Under the pieces are notes generated by a model, which saw only the letters and a program-made list of their open reading frames with translations, was not told the origin of the DNA and did no database searches. From Pseudooceanicola aestuarii (lineage in GTDB: Bacteria; Pseudomonadota; Alphaproteobacteria; Rhodobacterales; Rhodobacteraceae), in the NCBI RefSeq assembly GCF_010614805.1, contig NZ_JAAFZC010000003.1, positions 62,001 to 126,000 of the forward strand: a stretch of 64,000 bases of DNA, in the 5' to 3' direction. Shown here piece by piece: positions 17,969-28,142 of the stretch (the first letter of the stretch is position 1; each line of letters begins with the position of its first letter). Position numbers and translations under genes: made by a program.

Positions 17969-19306
17969 CTACAGCGGCGCCCGGCGCAAGACACGGGCGA
18001 ACTGCTCCGCGATGCGGGCACGGGCGACATGCGCACCGTCGCGCACCAGGTGCCGGCCTGCCGCCCAGACGTCGCTGACTGCCACATCGCGGCCAAAGAT
18101 CCAGCGGTCCAGCATCTGATCGCCGCCCGTCGCCGCGCCGTGGGGGTCGTGCAGGGCCACCATGTCCGCCGGTGCGCCCTCCGCAAGCTCGGGACTGGGG
18201 GCGTCCAGCGCCTGGGCCCCGCCCTTCGCCGCCTCGACAAACAGGCGATGCCCGGTCGATCCTCCGGGCCGGGCCAATACGTTGCGCTGCTGGTGGTGCA
18301 GGCGCTGGCCATATTCCAGCAGGCGCAATTCCTCGGCCACGTCGATGCGCAGGTTGGAATCCGTGCCGATGGCGATCCGTCCCCCACGGGACAGGAAATC
18401 CGGAGCGGGAAAGAGGCCGTCGCCCAGGTTCGCCTCCGTTACCGGGCACAGCCCTGCCACCGCGCCGCTGTCGGCCAGTCGCGCCGTTTCTGCCCCCGTC
18501 AGGTGGGTGGCGTGGACCAGACACCAGCGCGGCCCCACCGGCGCATTGTCCAGAAGCCACTCGACCGGGCGCGCGCCCAGGGCGGTCCGGCATTCCGTCA
18601 CCTCCCGCTGCTGTTCGGCGATGTGCAGATGCACGATCCGTCCTGGCAGCGCGGCGCAAAGTTCGGCGAGCTCGCCCCCGGTGACCGCGCGCAGCGAATG
18701 CGGTGCCCAGCCGACCCGGTCCTGCGGCCGGTCCAGCAGCGCCACGCAGCCCGCCACCAGCGTGGCGAAGGCCGTCGGGTCATGCAGGAACCGGCGCTGC
18801 CCCGCATCCGCCGCCACCGGCCCGAACCCGCCATGGGCGTAGAACACCGGCAGATGGGTCAGGGCAATCCCGGTCTCCTGCGCGGCGGCAAAGATCCGCA
18901 GGGACAATTCTGCGGGATCCGCATAGCGCCCGCCGTCGGTGTCGTGATGCAGGTAGTGGAACTCGCCCACGCGGGTGAACCCGGCTTCCAGCATCTCGAC
19001 ATAGGCCATTTCGGCCAGGGCCTGCACATCCTCCGGGGTGACCGACAGGGCCAGCCGGTACATTGTCTCCCGCCAGGTCCAGAAGCTGTCTGGCCCGGTG
19101 CCCCGCGTCTCGGTCAGGCCGGAGAACCCGCGCTGAAACGCATGGCTGTGCACGTTGGGCATCCCCGGCACCAGCGCGTCGACACGGACATCGCCGGGCG
19201 CGACGCGGCTGCCGGGGGCCACTGCGGTCAGCTGCCCGGCAGCCTGGGTCAGGCGCACATTCTCCGCCCATCCCGACGGCAGCAGCGCATGTTTGGCAAA
19301 GATCAT
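17969..19306 (-). CDS. hutF: Formimidoylglutamate deiminase HutF
   Basis: Converts N-formimino-L-glutamate to N-formyl-L-glutamate and ammonia, the fourth step of the five-step histidine pathway. It is a 445 aa amidohydrolase with metal ligands in PNVHSHAFQRG near residue 50, an EFHYLHHD segment near 120, HLHIAEQ near 228, CLVHATHL near 260 and IGTDSNLRIDVAEELRLLEY near 310, typical of HutF. I start it at 19306 where AGGGAG stands 8 bases upstream. It is divergent from hutI across a short spacer with HutC-like operator sites. Its presence with HutG means this organism goes through formylglutamate, not directly to formamide. Confidence 0.93.
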   Translation of the reverse strand: MIFAKHALLPSGWAENVRLTQAAGQLTAVAPGSRVAPGDVRVDALVPGMPNVHSHAFQRGFSGLTETRGTGPDSFWTWRETMYRLALSVTPEDVQALAEMAYVEMLEAGFTRVGEFHYLHHDTDGGRYADPAELSLRIFAAAQETGIALTHLPVFYAHGGFGPVAADAGQRRFLHDPTAFATLVAGCVALLDRPQDRVGWAPHSLRAVTGGELAELCAALPGRIVHLHIAEQQREVTECRTALGARPVEWLLDNAPVGPRWCLVHATHLTGAETARLADSGAVAGLCPVTEANLGDGLFPAPDFLSRGGRIAIGTDSNLRIDVAEELRLLEYGQRLHHQQRNVLARPGGSTGHRLFVEAAKGGAQALDAPSPELAEGAPADMVALHDPHGAATGGDQMLDRWIFGRDVAVSDVWAAGRHLVRDGAHVARARIAEQFARVLRRAPL

Positions 19307-19374
19307 CCAGGGCTCCCTCTGTTTCAACCTCGCGCAGGACGGGGGAAGACAGCTTGTTCCAATCCGCCCTTTAT

Positions 19375-19398
19375 GTATAGACTTTTTTATGTATATAC
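19375..19398. promoter_or_regulatory. Tandem HutC-like operator sites between hutF and hutI
   Basis: GTATAGAC (19375-19382) and GTATATAC (19391-19398) sit 16 bases apart within an AT-rich stretch and both fit the GTMTAKAC core known for the HutC subfamily of GntR regulators. They lie 46-69 bases upstream of the hutI start and 69-92 upstream of hutF, well placed to control both directions. Binding by the HutC encoded at 24.7-25.5 kb is inferred. Confidence 0.7.
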
Positions 19399-19443
19399 TT
19401 AATGACGCGAAAGCGCAATTTCTCTGACCGGAGGGGCAAGCGG

Positions 19444-20634
19444 ATGTCGGACAGAACCATATGGGCGAATGCCAGGCTGCCCTGGCCCGTGGGCACGCAG
19501 ACCGTCACCGACATCGCTACCGAAGCAGGCCGGATCCTTGCCTCCGGTCCCGATCTGCCGCGCGCCGGGGCGCGGGTCCACGATTGTGGCGGGCGGCTGG
19601 TGACTGCGGCACCGATAGATTGTCACAGCCATATCGTGCATGGCGGCGACCGCACCGGCGAGTTCGAGATGCGGCTGAACGGCGCCAGCTACGCTGAGAT
19701 CGCGCAGGCGGGCGGCGGCATCGTGTCCTCCATGCGGGCGACGCGGGCCATGGATGTGGCGGATCTGGTGCGCACCGCCCTGCCCCGTGTCGACACCCTG
19801 CTGGCGGAGGGCTGTTCCACCATCGAGATCAAGTCAGGGTACGGCCTGTCCATCGACTCAGAGTTGAACATGCTGCGCGCCGCCCGCCGTATCGCCGAGA
19901 TCCGCCCGGTGCGGGTGCGCACCACCTGGCTGGCCGCCCATGCCATGCCGCCCGATTTCGACGGCAGCCGGGCGGATTACATCGCGGACGTCGCCATCCG
20001 CGGGCTTCAGATCGCCCATGACGAAGGGCTGGTCGATGCGGTCGATGCCTTCTGCGAGGGCATCGCCTTTGCCCCGACCGAGATCGTTCCCCTGTTCGAC
20101 CGCGCCCGCCAGCTGGGCCTGCCGGTCAAGCTGCATACCGAACAGCTGACCCGGTCGGGCGGGTCTGTGATGGCGGCGCGTTTTGGCGCGCTCTCCGTCG
20201 ATCACATGGAATATGCCGAGGCCGAGGATATCGCGGCCATCGCCCGATCCGGCAGCGTCGCGGTGATCCTGCCCGGCGCCTTCTACATGCTGGGCGAAAC
20301 CCGCAAACCGCCCGTCGCCGGGTTCCGCGCCGCAGGCGTACCGATGGCGCTTGCCACCGATTGCAATCCCGGCACCTCGCCCGTGACCTCCCTTTTGCTG
20401 TGCATGAACATGGCGGCGGTGCTGTTCGGGATGACGGTGCGCGAATGCCTGGACGGGGTCACCCTGAACGCCGCGCGCGCCCTGGGTCTGGAGGCCCGGA
20501 TCGGCGGGATCGCCCCCGGCCTGGCGGCGGACCTGGCCATCTGGGACGTGGAGCGCCCGGCACAGCTGGTTGGCCGGGCCGGTCACAATCCCCTGCACCA
20601 ACGCGTCTTTGGCGGAGAAATCACCCATGGCTGA
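19444..20634 (+). CDS. hutI: Imidazolonepropionase HutI
   Basis: Opens the imidazolone ring to give N-formimino-L-glutamate, the third step of histidine breakdown. This 396 aa amidohydrolase has metal-binding [16 protein letters not shown] near residue 59, EIKSGYGL near 130, a TWLAAHAMP segment near 160, KLHTEQL near 230 and [12 protein letters not shown] near 300. The ATG at 19444 has GGAGGGG upstream, better than the earlier in-frame ATG at 19402, which overlaps the operator region. First gene of the hutIHGU operon; its end overlaps hutH by 8 bases. Confidence 0.95.
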   Translation: MSDRTIWANARLPWPVGTQTVTDIATEAGRILASGPDLPRAGARVHDCGGRLVTAAPIDCHSHIVHGGDRTGEFEMRLNGASYAEIAQAGGGIVSSMRATRAMDVADLVRTALPRVDTLLAEGCSTIEIKSGYGLSIDSELNMLRAARRIAEIRPVRVRTTWLAAHAMPPDFDGSRADYIADVAIRGLQIAHDEGLVDAVDAFCEGIAFAPTEIVPLFDRARQLGLPVKLHTEQLTRSGGSVMAARFGALSVDHMEYAEAEDIAAIARSGSVAVILPGAFYMLGETRKPPVAGFRAAGVPMALATDCNPGTSPVTSLLLCMNMAAVLFGMTVRECLDGVTLNAARALGLEARIGGIAPGLAADLAIWDVERPAQLVGRAGHNPLHQRVFGGEITHG

Positions 20635-22180
20635 CACCCCCCCTGCCCCCGATCCGCATATCCTGATCCCCGGCCGGGTCCCCCTGCGCAAGCTGGCGCA
20701 AATCTACGGCGACCGGGCCGATGTGGTGCTGGGCGACAGCGCCCGCCCCGGCATGGACCGCGCCGCCGCCCGCATCGCCGAGGTCGCGGCCGGGGAGACG
20801 GCCGTCTACGGGGTGAACACCGGCTTTGGCAAACTCGCCTCTGTCCGCATTGCGGCGGAGGATGTGGCGACGTTGCAACGCAACCTGATCCTGTCCCATT
20901 GCTGCGGCGTGGGCGATCCGCTGGCCCCCGAGATCGTGCGCCTGATCATGGTGCTCAAGCTGATGTCGCTGGGGCGCGGGGCGTCGGGGGTGCGGATGGC
21001 GGTGATCACGCTGATGACCGACATGCTGCGCGCCGGCGTGCTGCCGGTGATCCCGGAAAAGGGCTCGGTCGGGGCGTCCGGCGATCTGGCGCCGCTGGCC
21101 CATATGACCGCCGCGATGATCGGCGAGGGGCAGGCCACGCATCACGGCACCACGATGCCCGCGGCCCAGGCTCTGGCCCGCGCCGGGCTGTCCCCGATCC
21201 GATTGTCGGCCAAGGAGGGGCTGGCCCTGATCAATGGCACCCAGGTCTCCACCGCGCTGGCACTGGCAGGGCTGTTTCGCGCCGAACAGGCAGTGCAGGC
21301 GGCGCTGGTCACCGGGGCGCTGTCCACCGATGCGGCGATGGGGTCCACCGCGCCATTCGCGGCGGAAATCCACGCCCTGCGCGGCCATCGCGGCCAGATC
21401 GAGGTCGCCGCCACCCTGCGCGGATTGCTGGACGGGTCGGGGATTCGCGCCAGCCATGTCGACAATGACGAACGGGTGCAGGATCCCTATTGTCTGCGCT
21501 GCAATCCGCAGGTCACCGGCGCCTGTCTGGACGTGCTGCGCCAGGCCGCTGCCACCTTGGCGATCGAGGCAAACGCCGCCACGGACAACCCGTTGGTCCT
21601 GTCCGATGGCGATGTCGTCTCGGGCGGGAATTTCCACGCCGAACCCGTGGCGCTGGCCGCCGATCAGATTGCCCTGGCCGTGGCGGAGATCGGGGCCATC
21701 GCGCAGCGGCGCATCGCGATGCTGGTCGATCCGGCGCTGAGTTTCGGCCTGCCCGCGTTCCTGTCACCCCGGCCCGGCCTGAACAGCGGCCTGATGATCG
21801 CCGAAGTCACCTCTGCCGCATTGATGAGCGAGAACAAGCAGCTGGCGCATCCTGCCTCCGTCGACAGCACGCCCACCTCCGCCAATCAGGAGGATCATGT
21901 GTCGATGGCCTGTCACGGCGCGCGGCGGCTGTTGCAGATGACGCAGAACCTGTTCCACATCGTCGGGATCGAGGCCCTGACCGGTGCGCAGGGGGTGGAG
22001 CTGCGCGCGCCGCTGGCGACCTCTGCCCCGCTGGCGGCGGTGATCGACCGGCTACGCCGCGACGTGCCCGCCATCGGGGACGATCGCTACCTGGCCGACG
22101 ATCTGGACCGCGCCGCCGCGCTGGTGGCCGGCGGCGCGCTGTCCGCTTCGGTGCGCCCGCATCTGCCGGAGGTCTTCTGA
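20627..22180 (+). CDS. hutH: Histidine ammonia-lyase HutH
   Basis: Removes ammonia from L-histidine to form urocanate, the first step of the pathway. The 517 aa protein carries the Ala-Ser-Gly triad (residues 150-152, in [12 protein letters not shown]) that cyclises into the MIO electrophile, the tyrosine loop [12 protein letters not shown] near 60 and a QDPYCLRC segment near 285. The start at 20627 overlaps hutI and has GGAG upstream; longer readings of the frame lie inside hutI. Length is normal for HutH. Confidence 0.96.
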   Translation: MADTPPAPDPHILIPGRVPLRKLAQIYGDRADVVLGDSARPGMDRAAARIAEVAAGETAVYGVNTGFGKLASVRIAAEDVATLQRNLILSHCCGVGDPLAPEIVRLIMVLKLMSLGRGASGVRMAVITLMTDMLRAGVLPVIPEKGSVGASGDLAPLAHMTAAMIGEGQATHHGTTMPAAQALARAGLSPIRLSAKEGLALINGTQVSTALALAGLFRAEQAVQAALVTGALSTDAAMGSTAPFAAEIHALRGHRGQIEVAATLRGLLDGSGIRASHVDNDERVQDPYCLRCNPQVTGACLDVLRQAAATLAIEANAATDNPLVLSDGDVVSGGNFHAEPVALAADQIALAVAEIGAIAQRRIAMLVDPALSFGLPAFLSPRPGLNSGLMIAEVTSAALMSENKQLAHPASVDSTPTSANQEDHVSMACHGARRLLQMTQNLFHIVGIEALTGAQGVELRAPLATSAPLAAVIDRLRRDVPAIGDDRYLADDLDRAAALVAGGALSASVRPHLPEVF

Positions 22181-22998
22181 TGCCCGCCGTGGACGTCACC
22201 GAAGGCGACAGCCCGCTGGTGTTGGGGATGCCGCATACCGGCACTCATATCCCCGACGAGATCGCCAACACCCTGAACGACGAGGGGCAGGTGCTGCGCG
22301 ATACCGATTGGCACATCGACACGCTATATGCCGGGCTGGCACCGGGGGCGAGCGTGGTGCGCGCGACCTTCCACCGCTATGTCATCGACGCGAACCGCGA
22401 CCCGTCGGGGCAAACGCTTTACCCCGGTCAGACGACCACGGGGCTGGTGCCGCTGACCACCTTTGACAACGTGCCGATCTGGCGCGAGGGCGCCGCCCCC
22501 GACGCCGCCGAAATCGCCCGGCGGGTCGCCCGGTACCACGCCCCCTACCACGTCGCCCTGCGCGCGCAGCTGGATCGGGTGCGGGCGCGCCACGGCTTTG
22601 CGATCCTGTTCGATTGCCATTCCATCCGCTCGGTGATCCCGTGGCTGTTCGACGGCATTCTGCCGGACCTGAACATCGGGACCGACATGGGCCGCACCTG
22701 CGCCCCGGCGATCGAGGCCGCCGCGCGGGCAGCCGCCAAAGCGACCGGCCGCCGCCACGTCGTCAATGGCCGGTTTCGCGGGGGTTGGACCACCCGCCAT
22801 TACGGCCGCCCGAACAAGGGGCTGCACGCCCTGCAACTGGAACTGGCACAGGCCACCCACCTGAGGACAGAGCAGCCGCCCTTTGCCCTCGACCCTGCGA
22901 AAACCGCCACGCTGCGCCCGCAGCTTGCGCATCTCCTCAGCCAGATCCAGCGCGCCGCCCCGGCTGCGGGATCGCCATCGAAAGGCCTTTGGACATGA
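22180..22998 (+). CDS. hutG: N-formylglutamate deformylase HutG
   Basis: Hydrolyses N-formyl-L-glutamate to glutamate and formate, the last step of the HutF-dependent route. The 272 aa protein belongs to the N-formylglutamate amidohydrolase family: [13 protein letters not shown] near residue 14, [12 protein letters not shown] near 65, [10 protein letters not shown] near 85, and the metal ligand DCHSIRS near 145. The ATG overlaps the hutH stop by one base (TGATG). It is followed by hutU with a 4-base overlap. Confidence 0.94.
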   Translation: MPAVDVTEGDSPLVLGMPHTGTHIPDEIANTLNDEGQVLRDTDWHIDTLYAGLAPGASVVRATFHRYVIDANRDPSGQTLYPGQTTTGLVPLTTFDNVPIWREGAAPDAAEIARRVARYHAPYHVALRAQLDRVRARHGFAILFDCHSIRSVIPWLFDGILPDLNIGTDMGRTCAPAIEAAARAAAKATGRRHVVNGRFRGGWTTRHYGRPNKGLHALQLELAQATHLRTEQPPFALDPAKTATLRPQLAHLLSQIQRAAPAAGSPSKGLWT

Positions 22999-24689
22999 CC
23001 GACCCCCGCCACAACCAGCGCGACATCTTCCCGCCCACCGGCGCCACGCTGACCGCGAAATCCTGGCAGACGGAGGCCCCGCTGCGGATGCTGATGAACA
23101 ACCTGCATCCCGACGTGGCCGAGAACCCGCATGAGCTGGTGGTCTACGGCGGGATTGGCCGCGCGGCCCGCAGCTGGCAGGATTACGACACCATCGTTGC
23201 CACCCTGCGCGATCTGGAGGCGGACGAAACCCTGATTGTGCAATCCGGCAAACCCATCGCGGTGATCCGCACCCATGCCGATGCCCCGCGCGTGCTGATC
23301 GCAAATTCCAACCTGGTACCGAACTGGGCCAATTGGGACCATTTCAACACGCTCGATAAAAAGGGGCTGATGATGTACGGGCAGATGACCGCCGGGTCGT
23401 GGATCTACATCGGCGCGCAGGGCATCGTTCAGGGCACCTACGAGACCTTCGCCGAAGCCGGGCGCCAGCATTACCGCGGCGACCTGAGCGGCAAGTGGAT
23501 CCTGACCGGGGGGCTGGGCGGCATGGGCGGGGCGCAACCGCTGGCCGCCGTGATGGCCGGGGCCTGCTGCCTGGCGGTGGAATGCGACGAGACCCGCGCC
23601 GATTTCCGCATCCGCACCCGCTATTGCGACGAGAAGACCCATGACCTGGACAGCGCGCTGGCGATGGTCGACCGCTGGACCCGCGCGGGTGATGCGAAAT
23701 CCGTCGCGCTGATCGGCAATGCCGCCGAGATCTTTCCCGAGATCCTGCGCCGGTTGCAGGCGGGCGAGGCCCTGCCCAATGGCCGCCCGGATATCGTGAC
23801 CGACCAGACCTCGGCCCATGATCCCTATCGCGGGTATCTGCCGCGGGGCTGGACGGTGGCACAGTGGCGCGCCCGGCAGGAGAGTGATCCCGCCGCCGTG
23901 GCCGCCGCCGCCCGCCAGTCGATGAAGGACCAGGTGGCGGCCATGGTCGGGTTCTGGAACGCCGGGGTGCCGACGCTGGATTACGGCAACAACATCCGAC
24001 AGATGGCCCTGGAGGAAGGGCTGGCGGATGCCTTTGCCTTCCCCGGTTTTGTCCCCGCCTATATCCGCCCGCTGTTCTGCCGCGGGATCGGGCCCTTCCG
24101 CTGGGCGGCGCTGTCCGGTGACCCGGAGGATATCCGCAAGACCGACGCCGCGATGAAGGCATTGTTTCCCGACAATGCCGGGCTGCACCGCTGGCTGGAC
24201 ATGGCGGCAGAGCGGATCGCCTTTCAGGGAATGCCGGCGCGGATCTGCTGGATCGGGCTGGGAGATCGGCACCGCGCCGGTCTGATGTTCAACGAGATGG
24301 TCGCCAAGGGGGAGCTGAGCGCCCCCGTCGTCATCGGCCGCGACCACCTGGACAGCGGCTCTGTCGCCAGTCCCAACCGCGAGACGGAGGCGATGCGCGA
24401 CGGCTCCGACGCCGTGTCAGACTGGCCGCTGCTGAACGCGCTGGTCAACACCGCCTCCGGCGCGACCTGGGTGTCGTTGCATCATGGCGGCGGCGTCGGA
24501 ATGGGGTTCAGCCAGCACGCCGGGGTGGTGATCTGCGCCGACGGCACGCCGGAGGCCGCCAGACGGCTGGAACGGGTGCTGTGGAACGACCCCGCATCGG
24601 GTGTCTGGCGCCATGCCGACGCCGGCTATCCCGAAGCGCTGAACTGCGCGCGGGACCACGGGCTGCGCCTGCCCCGGATCCTGGGCTGA
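22995..24689 (+). CDS. hutU: Urocanate hydratase HutU
   Basis: Hydrates urocanate to imidazolonepropionate using tightly bound NAD+, the second step. The 564 aa length and sequence are typical: [16 protein letters not shown] near residue 18, [11 protein letters not shown] (172-182, NAD-binding), [14 protein letters not shown] near 270 and the conserved cysteine segment [16 protein letters not shown] near 355. Its ATG overlaps the hutG stop by 4 bases. Last gene of the hutIHGU operon; it converges on hutC across 38 bases. Confidence 0.96.
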   Translation: MTDPRHNQRDIFPPTGATLTAKSWQTEAPLRMLMNNLHPDVAENPHELVVYGGIGRAARSWQDYDTIVATLRDLEADETLIVQSGKPIAVIRTHADAPRVLIANSNLVPNWANWDHFNTLDKKGLMMYGQMTAGSWIYIGAQGIVQGTYETFAEAGRQHYRGDLSGKWILTGGLGGMGGAQPLAAVMAGACCLAVECDETRADFRIRTRYCDEKTHDLDSALAMVDRWTRAGDAKSVALIGNAAEIFPEILRRLQAGEALPNGRPDIVTDQTSAHDPYRGYLPRGWTVAQWRARQESDPAAVAAAARQSMKDQVAAMVGFWNAGVPTLDYGNNIRQMALEEGLADAFAFPGFVPAYIRPLFCRGIGPFRWAALSGDPEDIRKTDAAMKALFPDNAGLHRWLDMAAERIAFQGMPARICWIGLGDRHRAGLMFNEMVAKGELSAPVVIGRDHLDSGSVASPNRETEAMRDGSDAVSDWPLLNALVNTASGATWVSLHHGGGVGMGFSQHAGVVICADGTPEAARRLERVLWNDPASGVWRHADAGYPEALNCARDHGLRLPRILG

Positions 24690-24727
24690 GGCCCACGGGC
24701 CGGGGGTGCCACGCGGGAGAGCGACCG

Positions 24728-25498
24728 TCAGCTTCCTGCGCCTGCCCCAGGGCCCGCAGCCGGACCGGCGCCGCCGTCGAATTCGGCGACCAGCTGATGT
24801 GCCGCGCCGGGATAGAGCAGCCGCACACAGGTCACCCAATCCGCATCTATGCGGGTCTTGCGCAGGATCTCCAGGCAGGGTGTGCCGGGCTTCAGGTCCA
24901 GCCGCGCGGCGTCATGGTCCGGTGCGCCGACGGCGCGGACCTGGTGGCGGGCATTGGTCCAGGGCATGGTGTTCAACAACCAGGTGCCCGGCGCCTCCTG
25001 CCCGAAATCGGTCTGCGCGGCATCGGGAACGGTGTCAGGGTTGATCGCCCGCGTCTCCAGGCAGAAGGGGGCCGCGTCGGCAAGGTGCAGCCCGGACAGG
25101 AACAGGGCTGGGCGCGGGCTCTCCGCCTCCTCCAGCCCCAGGATGCGGCGATCGTCGGCCCGGCTTGCGCGCAGCGCGCTGGACAGGAGGATCCAGCGGT
25201 AGGCGCGGCCCAGCCCGGCGACCTCCTCCGCGATATGGTTGATCGCCAGTACGGCGGATTGCGCACGCGGCTGCGCGACATGGGTGCCCGTCCGCTTGCG
25301 ACGCACGATGTAGCCGTCCTGCGCCAGGCGTGTCAGCACCTTGTTCATGGTCATGCGCGACACGCCGTAATGCTCCGCCAGCGCGATTTCGCGGTCCAGC
25401 CGATGGCCGGGCTTCCAGGTGCCGTCGACGATCTTGCGGGTGATGTCGTCCAGTATGCGGGCGTGAAGGGTTTCGGTGGATCTGGGCGGCATGGTCAT
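24728..25498 (-). CDS. hutC: Histidine utilization repressor HutC (GntR/UTRA)
   Basis: A 256 aa GntR-family repressor with an N-terminal winged helix (ITRKIVDGTWKPGHRL near residue 20, HYGVSRMTMNKVL near 45) and a C-terminal UTRA ligand domain ending VTCVRLLYPGAAHQLVAEF, typical of HutC. Known HutC proteins release DNA when urocanate builds up. It is encoded separately from hutIHGU, on the opposite strand, behind its own operator-like palindrome, so it probably represses itself as well. The C-terminal Gly/Ala-rich tail (GPAAGPGAGAGS) is unusual and likely disordered. Confidence 0.93.
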   Translation of the reverse strand: MTMPPRSTETLHARILDDITRKIVDGTWKPGHRLDREIALAEHYGVSRMTMNKVLTRLAQDGYIVRRKRTGTHVAQPRAQSAVLAINHIAEEVAGLGRAYRWILLSSALRASRADDRRILGLEEAESPRPALFLSGLHLADAAPFCLETRAINPDTVPDAAQTDFGQEAPGTWLLNTMPWTNARHQVRAVGAPDHDAARLDLKPGTPCLEILRKTRIDADWVTCVRLLYPGAAHQLVAEFDGGAGPAAGPGAGAGS

Positions 25499-25558
25499 CC
25501 CTGCTGTCGGTCCCGGCCTCCGGGCCTGATCGTCCGGTCCGGCCCGGAGGCCGGGACA

Positions 25559-25568
25559 TGTACATACA
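25559..25568. promoter_or_regulatory. HutC-like operator upstream of hutC
   Basis: TGTACATACA (read on the other strand as TGTATGTACA) is a TGTA-N2-TACA dyad about 61 bases before the hutC start. It has the same form as described HutC sites and resembles the sites at 19375-19398, which suggests autoregulation. Confidence 0.65.
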
Positions 25569-25655
25569 TGTGAGGCGCCGCCCCGGCAAGGGCACCCCGG
25601 TCACCTGGGGCCATGGTCCCGGCGCCCCCTTCCCCCGCGCCCCCTTCTCTCGCGC

Positions 25656-26636
25656 CTAGCCACGGCCCAGCATCCGGGCAAAGGGCGGGATCGCCCAGGC
25701 GCGATAGGTGCGGCGCGGCGTGATCTTGGTGAGCAGCGCGCGCTCTGTCGCCTGGTCGATCAGCTTCTGCGCGCCGCGCGGGGTGATCTGCAACCGCTCC
25801 GCCACCACGGCGCCGGTGACGATGGGGCGGGTTGTCAACAAGGCAGCAAGATCCGGCAGGCGCGATGCCCCATGCGCCCCCTGCCCCACCGCCCGCGCCC
25901 GGTCCAGCCAGCGGCGCAACATCGGCAGCGCGCCCAGCCCCCGGTCCAATGTCCCGGCCAGACCGCGTATCAGCTCTGCCACCGTGTCGGGACGCGTGAC
26001 GGACCATAGCCTGAACCCGTTGTCGACCAGCGCCAACGCCGGCTGCATCACCCACATCCCGCGCGGCGCGGCGATCAGGTCCGGCGGATCGGCCGCGCCT
26101 TGCATGAACCGGCCCGACCCCCGAAGCGCGTGATCCGCCGCGACGAAACCCAACCGTTCCACCGATGGCGCGCGCCCGTCCGTCGCGCGGTTGAGGATAT
26201 GCGCCACCCGCAGCGCGCCCTGCACCGGGCTGTCGGCCTGTTGCAGCGCCACACGGATCGCGGCGTGATCCGTGGCGTCGAACGGGGCGGCGCCTTCCCC
26301 CACCGACAGCCGCCAGAGCCGGGAGAGGACAATGTCAGTATTGCCCTCCAGCGCTCCGGGTGAATGCAGGCCGCGTAGCAGCGCCGCCGCCGCCAGTGCC
26401 GCGCGGTCACGATCCGGGTCTCCCATCGTGTCGCGGAACGGACGGCCCAGCAAATCGGCGGGGGTGACCGGCAGATCCTCCAACCAGGCCGAGGCACAGG
26501 CCTCCTGAACCGCCGCCTGCCCGCGCCACAGCGCCGCCAGCGCCGCATCGGCCCGCAGCGCCCCTTCGAGACGGGCAGCCACGATCTCGATCCGGAAGAG
26601 CTCGGACAGGGGAAAGGACGGGGCAGGCGGGTGCAT
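25656..26636 (-). CDS. DUF1612-like protein with C-terminal helix-turn-helix
   Basis: A 326 aa protein I recognise only by type: it resembles the DUF1612/HTH proteins common on plasmids of Rhizobiales and Rhodobacterales. The N-terminal two thirds are alpha-helical and alanine-rich with no catalytic motif. The C-terminal part (IVTGAVVAERLQITPRGAQK near residue 265, then a basic ITPRRTYRAWAIP) looks like a winged helix. I start it at the ATG at 26636; the frame is open further upstream through an inverted repeat. The function is unknown. Its position close to repABC fits a plasmid-associated regulator. Confidence 0.6.
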   Translation of the reverse strand: MHPPAPSFPLSELFRIEIVAARLEGALRADAALAALWRGQAAVQEACASAWLEDLPVTPADLLGRPFRDTMGDPDRDRAALAAAALLRGLHSPGALEGNTDIVLSRLWRLSVGEGAAPFDATDHAAIRVALQQADSPVQGALRVAHILNRATDGRAPSVERLGFVAADHALRGSGRFMQGAADPPDLIAAPRGMWVMQPALALVDNGFRLWSVTRPDTVAELIRGLAGTLDRGLGALPMLRRWLDRARAVGQGAHGASRLPDLAALLTTRPIVTGAVVAERLQITPRGAQKLIDQATERALLTKITPRRTYRAWAIPPFARMLGRG

Positions 26637-26683
26637 GAGCGATTTCCGGGATGGCACGGATACGCCAGAGGATAACAAGTTTG

Positions 26684-26712
26684 ACGGAACGAAAACAGAC
26701 AGTTTGTTCCGT
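26684..26712. promoter_or_regulatory. Inverted repeat upstream of the DUF1612-like gene
   Basis: ACGGAAC (26684-26690) is repeated inverted as GTTCCGT (26706-26712) with a 15-base AT-rich spacer, about 50-75 bases before the proposed start. This is the size and place of an operator; the regulator could be the DUF1612-like HTH protein itself. Confidence 0.45.
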
Positions 26713-26784
26713 TGCCCCAGCAGGTCGCTTTCGACGGGCCGAAGGTTGGGTCCAACGCGGTGATACCGCTCGGGTACGAAAGAT

Positions 26785-26810
26785 CCCCGCCGATCCAAGG
26801 ACCGGCGGGG
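26785..26810 (-). terminator. Hairpin downstream of the orphan binding-protein gene
   Basis: CCCCGCCG (26785-26792) and CGGCGGGG (26803-26810) form an 8-bp GC stem with a 10-base loop, starting 29 bases after the binding-protein stop. The T-run on the minus strand is weak (ATCTTTC), so termination is probable but not certain. Confidence 0.45.
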
Positions 26811-26838
26811 ACGGGAGAGGTCGTCTTGTCAAAAAGGA

Positions 26839-28005
26839 TCAGAAGTCGCGGGCAGGAAGCAGATCCGTCACGTTTTCCCATTTACCATTCGCAACCCGGG
26901 TGATCCGAACCTGGCGATTGCTGAGACGGTCATCCTCGGAAATGTTGAAGGCGGGATTGCCCAGGGCATCAACCGGCAATTCGGTTTCATTGGCACTGGC
27001 GGCGAAACTCTCGGGTGTCAGATCCGCGCCGGCGTTTTCAGCAACGGCAGCAAAAACCTGCATCGCGTAATAGGCGAACATGGAGTAAAGGCCGGGCGCT
27101 TCGCCAAAGCTGTCGGTATACTTGGCGACCCATTCGGCCACGGCAGGGTTGGGATCATCGGCATAGGGGATCGGGATGAAGGCGGCAGCATAGACACCTT
27201 CCATCGCCTCCCCGCCCAGAGCCGGGACCTGAATGGCGTAGTTTGATAAGGTGCCCAAGAAGATCGGGTCATACCCGATCTTGCGGGCCTCCGTCACGGA
27301 ACCGACGAATTCCCGTAGGGTGGATGCGTTGTAGACAAAGTCGCAATCCGCTGCGGACAAACGTTGAATCTGGGACGAGAAATCTGTGGCACCGCGTTTG
27401 TAGGATGTTGCCTCTACGATCTCCACGCCCTTGGCTTCGGAGAAGGCCTCGACCCCGGCGAGGGAAGAGCGGCCGAAATCATCATCCTGATACAGGGCGC
27501 AAAGGTGATTGGGCTTCAGCTCCTCGAATGCCCAGACCAAGCTGGCAGCCGCGGCATCCGCATAGGACGGCGCCATTGCCATTTTGTAGGGGCTTGCCGG
27601 TTCATACAATCCTGGCGAGGCGCCCTGCGGCATGATGTTGAAAACCTTGTTCTCAAGCAGCAACGGCATGACGGCCATGTTCGTAGCAGTGCCAAGGTGG
27701 CCGACGATGGCAAAGACCTCGTCACGGGTGATCATCTTGTTCGCGGCAAGAACGGCCTTTTTCGGGTCGTAGCTGTGATCTTCGACCACCAGGTTTACCT
27801 TGCGCCCATGGATGCCGCCGGCGCCGTTGATCTCGTCAATCGCCATTCGCAGGCCGTTCAGAGATTCCGAACCATAGATCGCCACCGGACCTGACAGGTC
27901 CGTCAGGATGCCAAGATTGATCGTATCATCGGTTACGGATTGTGCCAGCGCCGGGCTGGCTGCCAAAGCAGCAAGTGCGGCGGTAACCTTTGCGAAATGT
28001 GTCAT
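26839..28005 (-). CDS. Orphan ABC substrate-binding protein, branched-chain amino acid (LivJ/HAAT) type
   Basis: A 388 aa periplasmic binding protein. It has a clear signal peptide (MTHFAKVTAALAALAASPALA, residues 1-21) and a Peripla_BP_6 fold: INLGILTDLSGPVAIYG near residue 28, LRMAIDEINGAGGIHGRKV near 50, DDDFGRSSLAGVEAF near 175. No permease or ATPase lies next to it. It sits between repC and the DUF1612-like gene. The livHMGF operon at 3.8-7.3 kb lacks exactly this component, so the two may work together, although they are 20 kb apart. The ligand is unknown. Confidence 0.88.
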   Translation of the reverse strand: MTHFAKVTAALAALAASPALAQSVTDDTINLGILTDLSGPVAIYGSESLNGLRMAIDEINGAGGIHGRKVNLVVEDHSYDPKKAVLAANKMITRDEVFAIVGHLGTATNMAVMPLLLENKVFNIMPQGASPGLYEPASPYKMAMAPSYADAAAASLVWAFEELKPNHLCALYQDDDFGRSSLAGVEAFSEAKGVEIVEATSYKRGATDFSSQIQRLSAADCDFVYNASTLREFVGSVTEARKIGYDPIFLGTLSNYAIQVPALGGEAMEGVYAAAFIPIPYADDPNPAVAEWVAKYTDSFGEAPGLYSMFAYYAMQVFAAVAENAGADLTPESFAASANETELPVDALGNPAFNISEDDRLSNRQVRITRVANGKWENVTDLLPARDF

Positions 28006-28106
28006 CGTTTCCTCCCGTTTGGGGCTGTTGCCCTATGGAAGCATATGGTCCAGCGGGACGCGGAGGCTTGTGCGCAGTCGCTGCTGGACCTGATGTCAGA
28101 TCGGTG

Positions 28107-28120
28107 TTCACAGCTGTGAA
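28107..28120. repeat. Perfect 14-bp palindrome TTCACAGCTGTGAA downstream of repC
   Basis: A perfect 14-bp palindrome 39 bases beyond the repC stop. With its near-twin at 28143-28156 it is the best candidate for the RepB-binding centromere (parS, the 'anchor' palindrome) of this repABC replicon. In this plasmid family such 13-16 bp palindromes define the partition specificity and lie in or beside the rep genes. Confidence 0.7.
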
Positions 28121-28142
28121 ACCTTGGCGGGGGGGCAGGGCG

